DNA from: Cyanoderma ruficeps
Lineage: Eukaryota > Chordata > Aves > Passeriformes > Timaliidae
DNA: 64,000 nt
Reading direction: 5' to 3'
Assembly (NCBI GenBank): GCA_008694505.1
Contig: VZDJ01004378.1
Coordinates: forward strand, 19,856,239-19,920,238
Under the pieces are notes generated by a model that saw only the letters and a program-made list of their open reading frames with translations, was not told where the DNA came from and did no database searches. The translations under genes and the position numbers were made by a program. Below, piece after piece: positions 21,730 through 34,765 of the stretch. Numbering within the stretch: position 1 is the first letter of the stretch; each line of letters starts with the position of its first letter.

Positions 21730-24700
21730 CAAATTATTGTAGTCTCATACTTTCTTTAGCGTACATGCTGGTTCAGGAATTCCTCTCCCTGAGTACAAAA
21801 GGATTACTTCTGACCCCGAGGAATTGCCTGCCCTAGTTCTCAGCACAGCCCCAGAAGTGCTTGGCACTGTGGTGAGGGACAAGGAATCTGAAGATCAGAA
21901 GAGCAGGACCTTCCTGGGACACGGTTGCCTCTTACAGAAGGACACAGGCAGCCCAGGGACAGGCCTGGTGCCCCATGGAGATGGTTTCCACCTGCCAAAG
22001 TGCTGATGAACTCTCCATAGTCCACCCTTTCCTTCCCATCTCCATTCTACAGTCCATTAGCACTCTTTTAAAGTGCTGATACAGCTTTTTCTGTGGATGT
22101 TGTGCATGACAGACCATAAGGTACACCAGGCATTAAAAAATGTCTATTTGTGGCATGTTTTTAATTTGGATCCATTTTTAATCTGGATAATTCTACTGAT
22201 ACAGTTTAGAGCATGATATGCTAAGGAGTTGCCTCAGCATAATACTGGAAAGAGCGAAGGAAATAATTTCTGGAGTCCAGAAAGGAGGGGAAAGGAGAGG
22301 AAAACTTTTCTAAATTGGCTTTGCAGCAGAAGAAAAAACAGAACATTACAGATAGATACACTGCAACACACTGTTTCAACAGATCTCCTACAGAAAAAGC
22401 AGTAGCATTTTGTTTCTACAAGAACTGCCTTAGAGGGGCTTCTCTCTTCAATTGTCTCTTCTGAGCCAGCTGCAGACTTCTGTGGGGCATGGGGCTGAAG
22501 GACCAGCTGGGTCTGGAAGATGTGACTTGCCTAACCATTCCAAAGACACAGCCACCACAACAAACCCAACATTTCTCTGTAGCAACCTACATCTCTAATG
22601 TGTCTTCACTAGTCCTGATACAGGTGATATTGGTATATGCAAAACTCTTGTAAATGTGAAGGAGATTTGGCCTTTTCATGCAGCTTCTTGCACTGCTCAG
22701 ACAAGCACAGAGCTGTCTGAAAGGACCTGAAGATATTGTTGTGTTAGAGAGGACTCCCGAGGTAGTGCGAGCTGTAACAGAGCACTCTTCCCTGCACGAT
22801 GGGCCAAAGACAAGGCTGAATGTATAGGAAGAAGCAGCAGCGTTGTTATCACAAGCCTTTTATAGACAATTTCTAGCAAAAAAAAATGCTTCTCCACATG
22901 TTAGCTATTTTAAAATGCAGACTTGGCAGAATTTTTTATCTTGGCTCTCATATGTCAAATTTATGGGTTTGATTCAGCAAAATCTTGAAATTTTATAGCC
23001 TGGGGTTTTTGTTGCTATTTTTATTTTGTTTTCAGACAAAGGAGGTTAAACTAAAGGAACAAAATGGTGCTTTTTGGGGTTGGAGTATATGAAAGATTCA
23101 TTCACTCTTATTCATGTTCTCCTTTATAGTGACAAGGCATAAACTAGCTATCATAGCAAACCTTGGTAAAAGAGGAAGGGCTCTCAGAACTGGTCTTGCT
23201 TTCCTGTTAACTGTCTGTTGTTCTACAACTTTCAGTTGTAAGTCAAACGCAGCATTAAAACCATCCAATATTAACATAAATATGTTTTGGACAAAGTAGA
23301 TAATGTTATGCCATGTACCAGATCAAAAATACATGTAAGCTTTAAAGCCAAAAGCATCTCTCAGGTGTTGGAAGCTTTAGTGGCTTTGAAAATTTAAATT
23401 TGCCTTAATTCCAGACAGTGTTATGTTCTTCAGACTCCAACGGCAGCCATTTGAAACCAAACTGATCTGATCATTGTTCCTGCCAGATGTGTCAAAACAA
23501 CCCTTACCAATGGAGGGTGCAAGAAATTAATATCCAGTACATGGATTTCAGGTTTGACTTTGACCCTTCATATTTCTAAAGTCCTGAAGTTTTCAAACCA
23601 CTCAAGAATAACAGTTTGCAGTAATTTTTTTTTGTTGAACCTTTCAGAAAGAGAGTACCATGTAGCTGCCACGTGAGTCTATGAAAGGGTGACTATTAAG
23701 ATTATTAAATTATATCTAATTAGATCACAGTGTTTGAAGGGTGTGTCTGTAGAAAATAATTTAAACCCCAACTAATAGTTATTGAGGAGCTGCATCTGGG
23801 GACAGATGAGCTATGGGCTCTGTCACTGCTTTGTTGTGTGACACAGAGCTGGTCACTGCATTATGCTAGGTGTCAGTCTCTTTCTCTCCAAAGCAGGGAG
23901 GGGGATGCTGATCTTGGTAAAGCTATTTATGAAAATAGTTCATACTTATTTATGCAATGTCTTATTTATGCAATCTGCTTCAGGTCAAATTTGGACATCT
24001 TGGAACAAAATCGTCAATCTGTCAAGGGGAAATGTATCTGCAAAAGCTGCTGCAGAAGAGCTGCCAGACCAGAACAACAGCCTGAGCAGAAAGCCTCATA
24101 CGTATACTTCATACAGGCTCCTGTTAGCTGTTCAGGTCCTGGTAGGGTGATACCTTTCCTTCCGAAAATAACTTGACTTTAATTTCTCAATTTTTTGGCA
24201 CTTGTGTGGCAGTCACTTTGGAAGGGGCATCTGTCATTTCCTCCAGCAGTCTACAAGCCAGAGCTTGTTCTCACAGTCATCTGGTAGATGCTCTCAGCAT
24301 GAGCAGTGTGTCACCTTCTGTCAAAGAGGAGGCAGGGAGGGAAGGAAAGAGAGACAAAGAAGGAATAATCAATTAACAAGGCAAAAGGCTGAAGGCAGAG
24401 AAAAATTAAGCAGGAAAGAAGAGAACAAGGGGTTCCATAAAAAAGAAACAGATGAAGAAAATGGTAAGATTAGTGGAGGGAGGATAGTGATTCCTGTTAT
24501 GCATTTAAAAAGGCAAAGCATGCCTGTTCATAAGGCCTTGTGCTTTTTGTTCTTGTGGAATAGTGGTGGTTGGAGTTAAGCAATGAGGTCTATCCCCAAG
24601 GAAGATTCCCCCAAAAGTGCTGACCTGATTCCGGCCAAATCACTGTAGACATCACACACCAAATGAAACAGCCGTGCCATTGCAGTTGCCAGGGCAGCAG

Positions 24701-27700
24701 CAGTTCACTATGCACAGGAAGTTCCACTATGTCTCATCTGTGGCACAGTGGTGGACATGGGGGAGAAACGTGGTCCAGCCTTGTCTGGGGCAGGGATAGG
24801 GGTCAGTCTGCCAAGGCAACTGAGCGCCCTTTAAGGAGATAGGTGAGCAGGTTTCTCTGAACGAGTATGGGCCATTCTTCAAGCTCATTAAATAGACCTA
24901 TGTTTTAGCTCAGCTCTCAACATGATTTAGCTGGTTTCTGACTTTTACCATGTGTAAATCTTGTGTGAGTTGCTGGCTGTCGAAACTCAGACTAGAAGTA
25001 GGGTTAAGTCTATCAGATTACTGCTTTAGGTAAGAGCAGGCAGCTGAACATAACTTCTCTCCTGTGCTTTTAAAAAGTGCATCATGTTCATTTAGTCATA
25101 GCCATGCTAAGAAATACAACCCACACTCCTGAAAGTGCCTTCATCTTTGTAAAGAATAGTAATATTTTTTCCAGTGGACTGTTTTGAGACATTTTGCTAA
25201 ATGCAACCTAAACTAAACATATTTGCGGTTAGTTGTCATGCATTAAAAAAAACCAGAAAGTTGTGTTATAGCAAAAGATTGTGGATTTCATATGCTCTTC
25301 CACATACAGATCTTTGCTGTACTATAGTATTATAAAAGCTACTAATTGCATGTAAAATGTAGTAGAGGAAGGCAGGTGTCTGGAAGTGGGGAAAGATCCT
25401 GCCTGTCCAGCCAGGAAGCAAGCATGTATATCTGTTTTTGTTTGCCAGGGATCATAACCTCTCTAAGCCTATGGATATGCCTGTGAGCACACACGGCCCA
25501 GCACACACATGGACATGTAAGGGGAAATAGTGAATGTGAGACAAAGGCAGCATGTGGAAGTGGGACAGTAAAGCAGAGGAGGTTATAATAATCATTTGGC
25601 TGCATAAATTATACAGTTAAGATTTTTTTTGGGAGGGAAGGGTTTGCTTATATATGGGTCTCATCCTCTGAAGGGACAATGCTGGCATATATGTCTACCA
25701 GACCATCGTTTTCCTCTTGTTCACAGCATGCCATAATACTGCATTCCCTTTTCTAGACACCAGGTCATGTTCCACCATGAGGATGCTTCGTAGCAGGAAG
25801 CTTTTAGCCTGAAGAGAGATGGGCTCAGAGCCCCAGGCAGCATGGGGAGGGCACCATGCAATGACTCTGGGAAGAGGACACTCACTGCCTGTGAGTTCCT
25901 GGTTGTTGCTGCAATGACACTGTTGCAGTAGCTGGAAGGGCCTGAGGAGGGTGAGAGTGAGCTCAAAATACCTCGTTGCAGATCTAGTTGGGCTCATTAG
26001 TTCATGTCTGGTGAAAGAGATTTTAATGAGATGTTGGACTTGCATGGTTAGGAAGATTTTCTCTTCTTGACGAGCTGTGTAGCTGGCAGCCTGCAAGTCC
26101 TGGCAGCTGTCTGGGTCCCAGCAGGGTTCCTTCTGCCACTACAAGGAAATTTCAAGGGTGCTGTGTAGCCTCCTGCTATTTTATGCTGAGAAGTAGCCCC
26201 TGCAGGCACCACAGTAGAAGTTACAGCTCTGAAAAATAAAGGACAGAATATTAATGTCTCCTTCCTAAGTTTAAGCAGGGACTCTATCAGACAACTGAAA
26301 TATGGACAAGGATTCCCAAGGACTGTTCCAGCTGGGTGCCTTGAACAGTCTGTGGAGGCAGGAGGAACTGAGGGTGGTTCAAGGTCCTGCTTGGCATGCT
26401 AGAGCAGTCCTTTGCAGCTCAGAATAGACTGTACACAGCTGAAGCCATATAAGCACGTGTTAAGCCCAGAAAGACACTGTCCTTGTGTGGAAAGTGATGA
26501 AAAAAGAAGTGGCAGGGAGGAAAATCACAGACAACTGGTCCATCAGGCTCCCTCAGGCAAGAGGGGCCATCCAGAAAGTCATGCACTTCTGACATTTCCT
26601 TCAGATTTTATATTAAATCCCATAATATCTGCTCTTTGTCAACAAACTTTATGTGACAGACTGCGCTTAAGGAAATCTTTTATCTTCATCATCTCTAAAG
26701 ATAGCCTCCACCTTTTAGAAGAAGCACAAACCCCAGAAATCCTAAAACTACTAATGCAAAAAAGCAAAATAAAAACAGATCTCATGATATACCTGGTGGC
26801 CATTTTTTGTGTCAGTGTTGTGGCTGTCAACCCATTCCTTATGTGAGCTTTGGCTTCAGCTCAGAAGTTTCAAAATTGCCTTCTCCCCTGTTGCCACTGA
26901 GGAAAAGAATCCTCTCTGTAGTTATGAACTGGAAACTGAGCATGTTTGAATTAAGGGAAGTATTCCTCATAATGAATTACCATGAAACATTTGCGTTTGC
27001 TTGTCATGTCACTTGATGAAAGTGTTTTACATAGATTTTTACACAGAACAGCAGGAGATACAATGTGCATGCCTTGGGCAGCACCTTCCATGGATGAGAT
27101 GGGCTGCTTCTGCTCTAAGATCTGTAACAGTTGATGCTCCCATTTAGCTCTCTTTCTGGTAAACCCATGAAGGAAGCCAGTGGTTCAAGTATGGAGTGAA
27201 TCTTAGCCAGATAATGAGATGTCTTGTGTTTTCAGGGCAGGCAATAATTTGTAACTGTTGTCCAGATCCCCTGCAGAATGGGAGCTCAGGACTGTGCGTG
27301 TCCTCTGTTGACTTGTAGGTAATGGTGGTCCAATGTCCTACAGTGCACGGTCTCTGGTCCTTCTTCCCAAAAAACATGCATTTCTTGTGCCCCGTATCAT
27401 GTTTTTCCTGTGTATCTCCAAAAGCTAGGGTTTTCCTTGATGCAAGGGAAAAAAGTGCCAACCAACAGCTATAGATTAAAAAACTCGTCAAAGATAGATT
27501 TTTCATTTTATATGACATTTTATTATTTACTACTTAAATGTTCCTTAATCTGATTTTCCCATTTCATATTTTTCCTGTATTGTAAAGTTTGGGGATCATT
27601 CTTTAATTTTGGTGTCTTAAGTAGAATTAGATACCTGCCAAACTGACACAAGTCTATCAAACAGGTACTAGCATCAAGGGATTTACTGGGCAAAGGAGTC

Positions 27701-29311
27701 CTTAAGCTATACATAAAAACATCAAATGGATGATCTGGTAAACTATACCCTGACTTAAGGGGAAACATTATGAAACTCTTTAGAGCCTTGAGAATGGCCA
27801 GGCATGAATTATGCTGATACATGTCCACATTACTCTTTTATTGAGAAAGATAAGGATAAAAGAAGAAAATCAATCATATTCAAGCAATCCAGAACTACCA
27901 AATACATTTTCAACTGCACTAGGCAAGTATTTTTATCCATTTATGTAGACAAATACTTTGTCTTGGTCATAAACAAAATAAAATGTGTGTTTTTATCACC
28001 AGTCTGTTTAAGCTTTGCTGCAGACATAATGGAACAAAATGGCACAATAGCCTAAGGCTGCACATTTTGTCTCAGGAGTCTTTCTCTTTTTTGTGCCTGA
28101 GTGAATGTTTATCTTGGGAGGAAAACATTCTTTTACCTGGAAATAAAATATTTTTCAGTATTTTGGCTTTGATTTTAGTTCTGAACATATTTTTAGGAAG
28201 AATGCAGTTAAAGAATTGTTCTGGAAGCAAAACTAAAGTCTAATCTTTGAAAGTTTAGTAATGTGAAGTGCAAAAATCTGAATCTGTAGTATGCTTCTGT
28301 GTAGCTGAGGTGTTTTCTACCAGAAAGCTTTAACAAAAACAACCTCCGAATCTGGCCACTTAAAAAACATGTCATGCAACCCTGCTCTAGTTATGGAATT
28401 TAATCTATTTCTAGAGGGACCTGTGCTATATCATTCCACAGTTCACTAGGATTCTGCTTCTTATTCAAGAACACTCACTGAACCAAAGAAATCTAGGTTT
28501 GACTCAAACTAATTAAGCTTGTGAGGATTTACAAACATCAGTCAAAATCTTGCCAGCAAAATATTCAGTGGGATATACTGTAGAAGCTCAAACCTCTCCC
28601 TGCAAATTGGACAGCTTTCCTTGGATCTCCAGCTAGGAGTACGAGGCTTAGGGGATATCTTTGATTTAAATAAGGATTTTCAGAGCACAAAATGGAAACA
28701 AAATGCTTAGGGGCCAAAATGCTTTACAAACTTTTCCTAGTAGGCTGTGCTGAATGTCTAAAAGCATTAATGGCTGAACAGATGATTAGTTTAGAGATGG
28801 AAAGCTGAATTTCCTTGACCTGGCCCGTTTGTGCACTCCTGACTTGATGCCATGGCAAAACAAAACGTATTGAACTAAGCTAAATATATAGAGTTTATTC
28901 CTTAGTTGCAATGAGTCAGAAGCATGCAGATGGTTAGTTAAAATATTTCTGGTGGTGAGTCAGCTTCTCAGACCACAGTAAATCAGTTGTTTGCAATTAA
29001 CTTTAATTCCTGTTGTGGTCTGACTGTACCCTTGCTAAATGATTAAATTTCAACAGTCTTAATTTTCCATTCCCTGAGCAATAATACTGCACCTGGCACC
29101 ACACACACAACACCTGGGTGTAACACAGCTCAAGAATGTTCTTCAGAACCTGCATGTCACACAACCATTTCCAGTCCCATGTCCTTTCATGAATCTTGGA
29201 GGAGGTGGGAGGATTTCAGTCTGGCAAATTTGTGTATTTTTATATCGGCACTGCGTCAGCCTGCAAAGCTGTGAACATGATTAAGGATTAGAGACCCACT
29301 GAGCACTGAAT
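21725..29311. other. Intergenic DNA
   Basis: Non-coding AT-rich sequence holding a 16-bp tandem duplication at 23945. Open frames up to 144 codons (26412-26846 plus) show no family resemblance. No repeat family recognised. Confidence 0.65.
23945..23976. repeat. 16-bp tandem duplication
   Basis: CTTATTTATGCAATGT (23945-23960) followed by CTTATTTATGCAATCT (23961-23976), one difference. Each copy includes an octamer-like ATGCAAT word. Confidence 0.9.
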
Positions 29312-29434
29312 GTGCTTGCGTTTGTGGAACTGGCTCCTCTCTCTGAGCCTGCATGGTGCTCACCAGCAGATGCCTTGTGCTGGTGAATGTCGTGCAGACC
29401 CAGAGAGGAGAGCCAGTTCCATGAACACAGGCAT
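29312..29434 (+). other. Long foldback hairpin, 57-nt arms and 9-nt loop (possible small-RNA precursor)
   Basis: The left arm (29312-29368) and the reverse complement of the right arm (29378-29434) align without gaps over 57 positions with 43 identities. All 14 differences are transitions. In plus-strand RNA nine of these become G:U pairs and five remain mismatches, so 52 of 57 positions can pair. The longest exact blocks are TGGAACTGGCTC and TCACCAGCA. The loop is GATGCCTTG. The stem is longer than a typical pre-miRNA. Alternatives are a young inverted duplication or a miniature foldback element. I do not recognise a known miRNA seed. Confidence 0.6.
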
Positions 29435-30676
29435 GGCTGGCCCATCTGTTACAGGATTCGGGCTCTTTGGGTGAGAGCTGCTTCCTTCATGTAACTCGTG
29501 CTTCTGCTATGTACAATCCTTATTAATGGATTCCTAACCTGATAAAACACAGACTGGCTCTGTTAGGAATAAGAGATGTACTGAACTGCAATTCTTTAAA
29601 ACCACATTATTGCTGATACTAGTGTTGAGCATTTTCTGCATGCTCTACCTCTTATAGGGTGTGCTGAGGGGTAAGAGATGCTCAGAGAATGATGGAGAGC
29701 AGGTTCTAGAGGATGACCCCCCTCCTGCTCAAGATGAAACCTACAAGTTGTGATGTAGGGCCTCTGGAAGCCTTGCACCTTAACAGAGAGGCATCTGGAA
29801 TTGGTTTGGGACAGGCTAGGATGTTAGATGACTGTATTCAGAGAAGTGAATTGAACAGAAGATAACTCTATTGCCTTCAGAAGAATGTGATGGCATTATG
29901 ACACTTTTAGTGGTAGGCTCTGTAGAAGATATGAGTTATGTCAGAAGCTGTAGCACTTACTGAAGCCATGGTATTCAGTGGTGTGTGCCATCAGACACTC
30001 CACTTTCCAGTGAGGAGAGCTCCCTAGCTCTGGGACTGAGCAGGAAATATCCAACCCAGGTTTGTCCAGAGAGAAAAACAGCTAGTGGAAGGAAAGGGTC
30101 AGAGGCAAAGGGTCTGGATCCAAGATGACAAGTTTCTTCCAGAAAGCAGGAAAAGGAGTTTCAGAGGAAATTGTGGATCCAAGCTGGCAGGAAAAATTTA
30201 ACAGATATAGACCAATATGTGCATTCGCAGGTTTTTCTTCATTATTTGTCTCAACTTGAGATAGAGCCCATGCAGTACAGAGCTCAACCTTCTATCAAAC
30301 CCCGTACTTTTGAATAAAGTCACTGCAGTTGCTGGCTGTCCTGCCCATGTTAGGTGACAGTCACCATGGAGGGGTGAAGGATGTCACTGCCAGGATGCTA
30401 CTGAAGATCTCTGCTCTGAGGAGTGGTGTTCCACTTTCACGATAACTAAATGTAGTTGTGATGAACTACTCTAGAGACTCTAGAGTAAATATTTACCAGC
30501 AATTTGGCTTTCCCCTTAATAAATTCTTCTTACACACATATATGCTGCTGCATTTGCACCGACTCCATCTTTAGTTATATCTATACTTGAACAGCTAGTG
30601 AGCTGTAAATTTTGGGTTTAAAGGACAGATGATGTCATTCTGACAATATTTATTGCCAGCTTCTTCCTCCATCAGG
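29435..30676. other. Intergenic DNA
   Basis: No gene or repeat family recognised. Contains a small ACTCTAGAG-type tandem/palindromic word near 30467-30485. Confidence 0.65.
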
Positions 30677-30918
30677 AATCACAGAATGGGTCAGGCTGGA
30701 AGGGACCACAGTGGGTCATCTGGTCCAACCTCCCTGCTCAAGCAGGGTCATTCTAGAGCACACAGCACAGGATTGTGTCCAGATACTTCCTGAACATTCC
30801 ATCAAGGGAAGCTCCATAACCTCTCTGAGAAATCTGTTCTACTGCATAGTCACCCACACAGTAAAGAAGTTCTTCCTTATATTAAGGCTGAAATTTCTGG
30901 GCTTCGGTTTCTGCTCAA
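30677..30918 (-). mobile_element. Avian CR1 LINE 3' end fragment
   Basis: Starts AATCACAGAATGGGTCAGG, the reverse complement of the CR1 3' terminus, followed by CTGGAAGGGACCAC, TCTGGTCCAACCTCCC and GAAGTTCTTCCTTATATT, the usual order of CR1 3' UTR/ORF2-end blocks. Only about 240 bases remain, a standard 5'-truncated copy. Confidence 0.92.
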
Positions 30919-31510
30919 GGAGAAGGAAGAAGCAGGAGCTTGGAATGATTCTTTCTTTCTGGAGATAGTCTGTAAATAGAGGAGAAATATGAAGAATTTT
31001 ATTTTGGAATATATTTCCAAATGATGCTGAGGGATATCCTCTTTTAGAAAATGGAGATATTTAGAGAACTTTATAAAACAAGTTGTTCCAAAACTGGTGG
31101 GAAGAATACTAAACAGTAAATTGTATCTCATTAAATGCCTTTCTTCTATCTACTGCTTTTTTTTCTTCACCAAACCTTGTATCTAACTGTGTTTCTATTG
31201 CACTTTTCAATACTTCTTTACATGTGGGTCATCTCTGTTAGCTATTTATTGTGCTCAGCACCAATTACTTTCCCAGTCAATAGTTGTAACAAGTAATACA
31301 GTAGTCCTACACCTGCTCAAGTACTTCCTGCACAAAGGTTATCCAATCCAGTTCCTACTGAAGTCATTGTTATAGCTTTTTATTGGAATTCGATGAAACT
31401 TTTAATTTTATATGCTTTTTTGAACACTGAGGTTATTCTATATCAGATAAAAGGAGCACAGGGACCCCGCAAAATTGTGTTATTGATGAATAATGCTGAA
31501 AGATTGCTTG

Positions 31511-31524
31511 CTAATTGCCATTAG
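31511..31524. promoter_or_regulatory. Paired homeodomain-type site (inverted TAAT/ATTA)
   Basis: CTAATTGCCATTAG: two TAAT cores in inverted orientation with a 4-base spacer and matching outer C/G. It resembles binding sites of homeodomain dimers. A short motif in AT-rich DNA, so weak alone. Confidence 0.25.
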
Positions 31525-32821
31525 GTATGTGAGTAGTTTCAGCCAGCCAATGGCATATTATTAATCCTATTTTAAATCTAAAGATGATTGTCTTGAAAGT
31601 CTCCTCTTTCATCTTTTTCATTGTGCTGTAAGGTCTATTTGCCACATTTTAAATGAGCTATTTTTTATCCTGTCTGAAGTATTGAAAAAAAATACCATTT
31701 TAGTAATTACTTTAGAATAGCAAATTACCAGTAAGTCACAGCATTTTATCTTCTGAAAATAAAAATGCAGTATCTGTAACTTTTATTAGGACATAGTGAT
31801 TTATTCATTCCATTGTTTTTCATTCTATTTTTTGAGGGAGAGGGAAGGTAAGTTTGTGTTTGTTTGGTCTCGAAAATAGACAGGAAGATGAGCAACTCTT
31901 GACAGAATGATCTCAGCACATAAATAACTGGGTTTGTGTGTACAGAGATATGAACAAAAAGGACAGAAGAGATGTCTGCAAAGAATTTGAAGTTGATTTA
32001 GTGAGGAGTCCTGTGGGATGCTTGCAAGTGCTTTATTTTGAACATTAATTATTTTAGCAAGGCCAACATCATGAGTAATGTTGTGTGATTAGCAGCAGAG
32101 ACAATAACTGTGAGCAGAGTACTGCTCCCACTGCTGGCTGACGGCAGCTGACAACCCCCATGCAAAAGGCAAGGTTCCAAAAGGTCTCTCAATGAACAGC
32201 CAGCCACTTCCATAGTAAGAGAGGACTCGTGCTTCTTGAGCCCAATATGTGGCAGAGACAAGGACAGAGGGCTGGAGACGGTGTAACAATGTCAAGTGCT
32301 GAGGGTTCATGAGTGGTAGGGTTTTAGCCAACAAGTCATTGCTCAGCAATAACATTTTGTTGCTAATCTCACAGCTATTGCTCCATGACGCTAAGCAGAC
32401 ACTGTCTTAACCATAATATCTGTTATGTATCTTTTTCCCCCTGGAGTACTTCTTGAATTTTTTTCTTCTGTACAGTAGATCACTTTATTGCAGGAAAAGA
32501 AGAGATAGTTTCATCTATTTCACCTCTTTCAATTTTAAGTTCAGACATGAAGGGGAGAATAGGGAGCTCAAGACATTTCGAAGTCCTGCTGCCTACCACT
32601 GTTTGAGGAAGGAGAATTTAAGTTCCATACTGTCATCTGGGATTTCAGGTGGAATCCTATGAAGTCTGTAGCAAAACAATAAGAATTTGTCAAAACAAAA
32701 TGAAGGGTGGTTGTGGGGTTTTCTGGTTGTTGTTAAAAAGAAAGGGGGGGAGGATGTGACTATACCAATAAAAACATTCACTTAAAGGAATAAAACATTC
32801 CTGTTGATAGCAGGGATAATG

Positions 32822-32902
32822 TCTCTAATTATAAATTAAAAATTTAAAATATATTTAAATACACATATTATATATATATTACATAATTAAAATATATATG
32901 TA
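32822..32902. repeat. AT-rich low-complexity tract
   Basis: About 80 bases almost entirely A and T, including a TATATATATATT run. Confidence 0.85.
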
Positions 32903-33273
32903 GTGGTTTAATTTGTTGATCCCTTTTTTTCTGCCTTTTTTTTTTTTGACAGTTCAATGTAAAGAAAGGGGTAGAGACTGCTCATGAGCAAGGTGGAAGA
33001 AATGCCATAATAATTCTACTTACTCTGTGCAGAATGTGTGTGCCAATGCTTTGAAAAGGTGGATTCAGTTTTGGAGAGATAAATCAGTTTTCTGTTAATT
33101 TCATACACAAAAAGAGGATACCTGTGCTTTGGATATATTATATTAAATTTACTCATAGTCTCAGCTTTAGGCAGAGAGAGATAAACACCATAACGCTCTT
33201 CTACTTTTCCTGGTTATTCACAAGTTTAACTCATGTTTTTAAGCACTGTTTTCAAAGCCCTTTTCTGTATGCT

Positions 33274-34250
33274 TGTATTGGTTTTGTGTGGTGAGGTTTT
33301 GGTACTGCGAGCAGGAATGAGTGATGTGGGAAGCTGACAGAAGTTTCCCCACATCCCACAGAGCCGACTCCCAACAGGCTCCAAGATGGACCCACTGCTG
33401 GCCAAGGCTGAGCCCAACAGTGACAGTGGTAGCACCTCTGAGATAACAGATTCCATGCTGTGACATGGCAGCTGTGACAGGAGTAAGAACATGTGAAAAG
33501 AACAGCTCTGCAGACACCAAGGGCAGGGCAGACGGAGGGGCAGGAAGCGCTTCAGGCCCTGGAGCAGAGATTCCCCTGCAGCCTGTGGTGTAGCCCATGG
33601 TGAGATAGGATGGGACCCTCCAGTCCATGGAGGTCCATGGAGGAACAGAGATCCAACTGCAGCCTCTGGAGTACCCCACACTGCAGCAGGTGGGGGCCTG
33701 AAGGGGGCTGTGACCCTGTGGGAAACCTGTGCTGGAGCAGGGCCCTGGCAGGGCATGTGGCCCCATGGAGGGAGGAGCCCGCACTGAGCAGGTTTGCTGA
33801 CAGAACAGGTGACCCCATGGAGGACCCACTGTGGAGCAGTGTGCTCCTGAAGGACTGCACCCTGAGGGAGGGATCATGCTGGAACAGTGTGTGAAGAGCT
33901 ACACCCCATGAGAAGGAGGAGAAGTTTGTGAAGGACTGTCTCCTGTTGGAGGGAGCCCACACTGGAGCAGGAGAAGAGTGTGAGGAGTCCTTCCCCTGAG
34001 GAGGAGGGAGCAGTAGAGACAATGTGATGAACTGGCCACAAACCCCATTGTCATCCCCCTGCACTGCTGGACGGGAGGAGGTAAAATAAGGAGTGAAGTT
34101 GAGCCAAGGAAGAGGGAGAAATGAGGGGAGCTATTTTATGATTTGGTTTTATTTCTCATCACCCTACTCTGACTTTTGTTTGGGAATAAATTAAATTAAT
34201 TTGCTCAAGTTCAGTCTGTTTTGCCCAAGCTGTTAGTGGAAAGTGCTGCC
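33274..34250 (+). mobile_element. LTR-like endogenous retrovirus-related repeat with internal minisatellite
   Basis: A GC-richer block in AT-rich surroundings that matches the layout of a dispersed LTR-type repeat familiar from bird genomes. It begins TGTATTGGTTTTGTGTGG. A middle part has 40-50-bp imperfect units built around CCCATGGAGG and TGGAGCAG (about 33590-33990). It ends with a polyadenylation signal AATAAA (34185-34190), which sets plus orientation. The right end looks truncated soon after the AATAAA region. No gag, pol or env remnant is seen, so it appears solitary. The open frames of up to 212 codons on its minus strand are by-products of the GC-rich repeat units. Exact family name not certain. 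Confidence 0.7.
33590..33990. repeat. Minisatellite-like array inside the LTR-like element
   Basis: Degenerate 40-50-bp units sharing CC(C/A)CATGGAGG, GACCCACTGTGGAGCAG and GTTTGTGAAGGACTG words. Units differ by indels, so the array is old. Confidence 0.7.
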
Positions 34251-34765
34251 ATTATGATTGAAGAAATATTAAGAGTTTCTATCCAGATTTCCTTCTTCCA
34301 ATCAATACTTTACCCACAGCTTGTTTAATTTTTCTGGTTTTGAGCATGACACAACCATGCTCAAATCTCTTTAGCACATTAGTGAGGTCTCTGGGTTGGA
34401 TCTTTGGGAATTAAATCACTCTCTTATTCTGTTTACACTAAAATTTCATTTATAAGGTTATTTATAAAATCTGCTGGCCTAAGCTTCTTTTTCCCTTTTG
34501 ACCTTGTGAATCAGACTCATATTCTGTAATATAGATGTGCAGAGTATCCTTGCAGGAAACTGTAGCAAGCAATTCAGAGATCTAGTCCTCTGGTAAAGGC
34601 TAATCTATAAGTAAGTGTCCTTGCTGCATGCCCTAACCTCAAGAAGGAACAGACTATGGAACATGATCAGATTACCAGGGATTTGGAATAGCCTTATGTG
34701 ATGTTAACTATTCCACATCTCTGTCTCTGCTGCAGATATGCAGAAAAAGAACTGTTGCTGCCTCT

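Larger units (their letters stand above)
30919..33273. other. Intergenic DNA with possible conserved regulatory stretch
   Basis: AT-rich. The 31.38-31.87 kb part has a dense set of homeodomain-type words including the inverted repeat CTAATTGCCATTAG (31511-31524). An AT-only tract lies at 32822-32902 and a poly-T run near 32936-32948. No exon recognised. Confidence 0.5.

Noticed and set aside
26412..26846. 144-codon plus-strand frame with a hydrophobic C-terminus
   Set aside because: No family resemblance, no splice or promoter context, and length within chance range for the window.
33226..34064. Minus-strand frames of 170-212 codons over the LTR-like element
   Set aside because: Pro/Ser/Leu-rich products of GC-rich tandem units, antisense to the element's polyadenylation signal. 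No retroviral domain is present.
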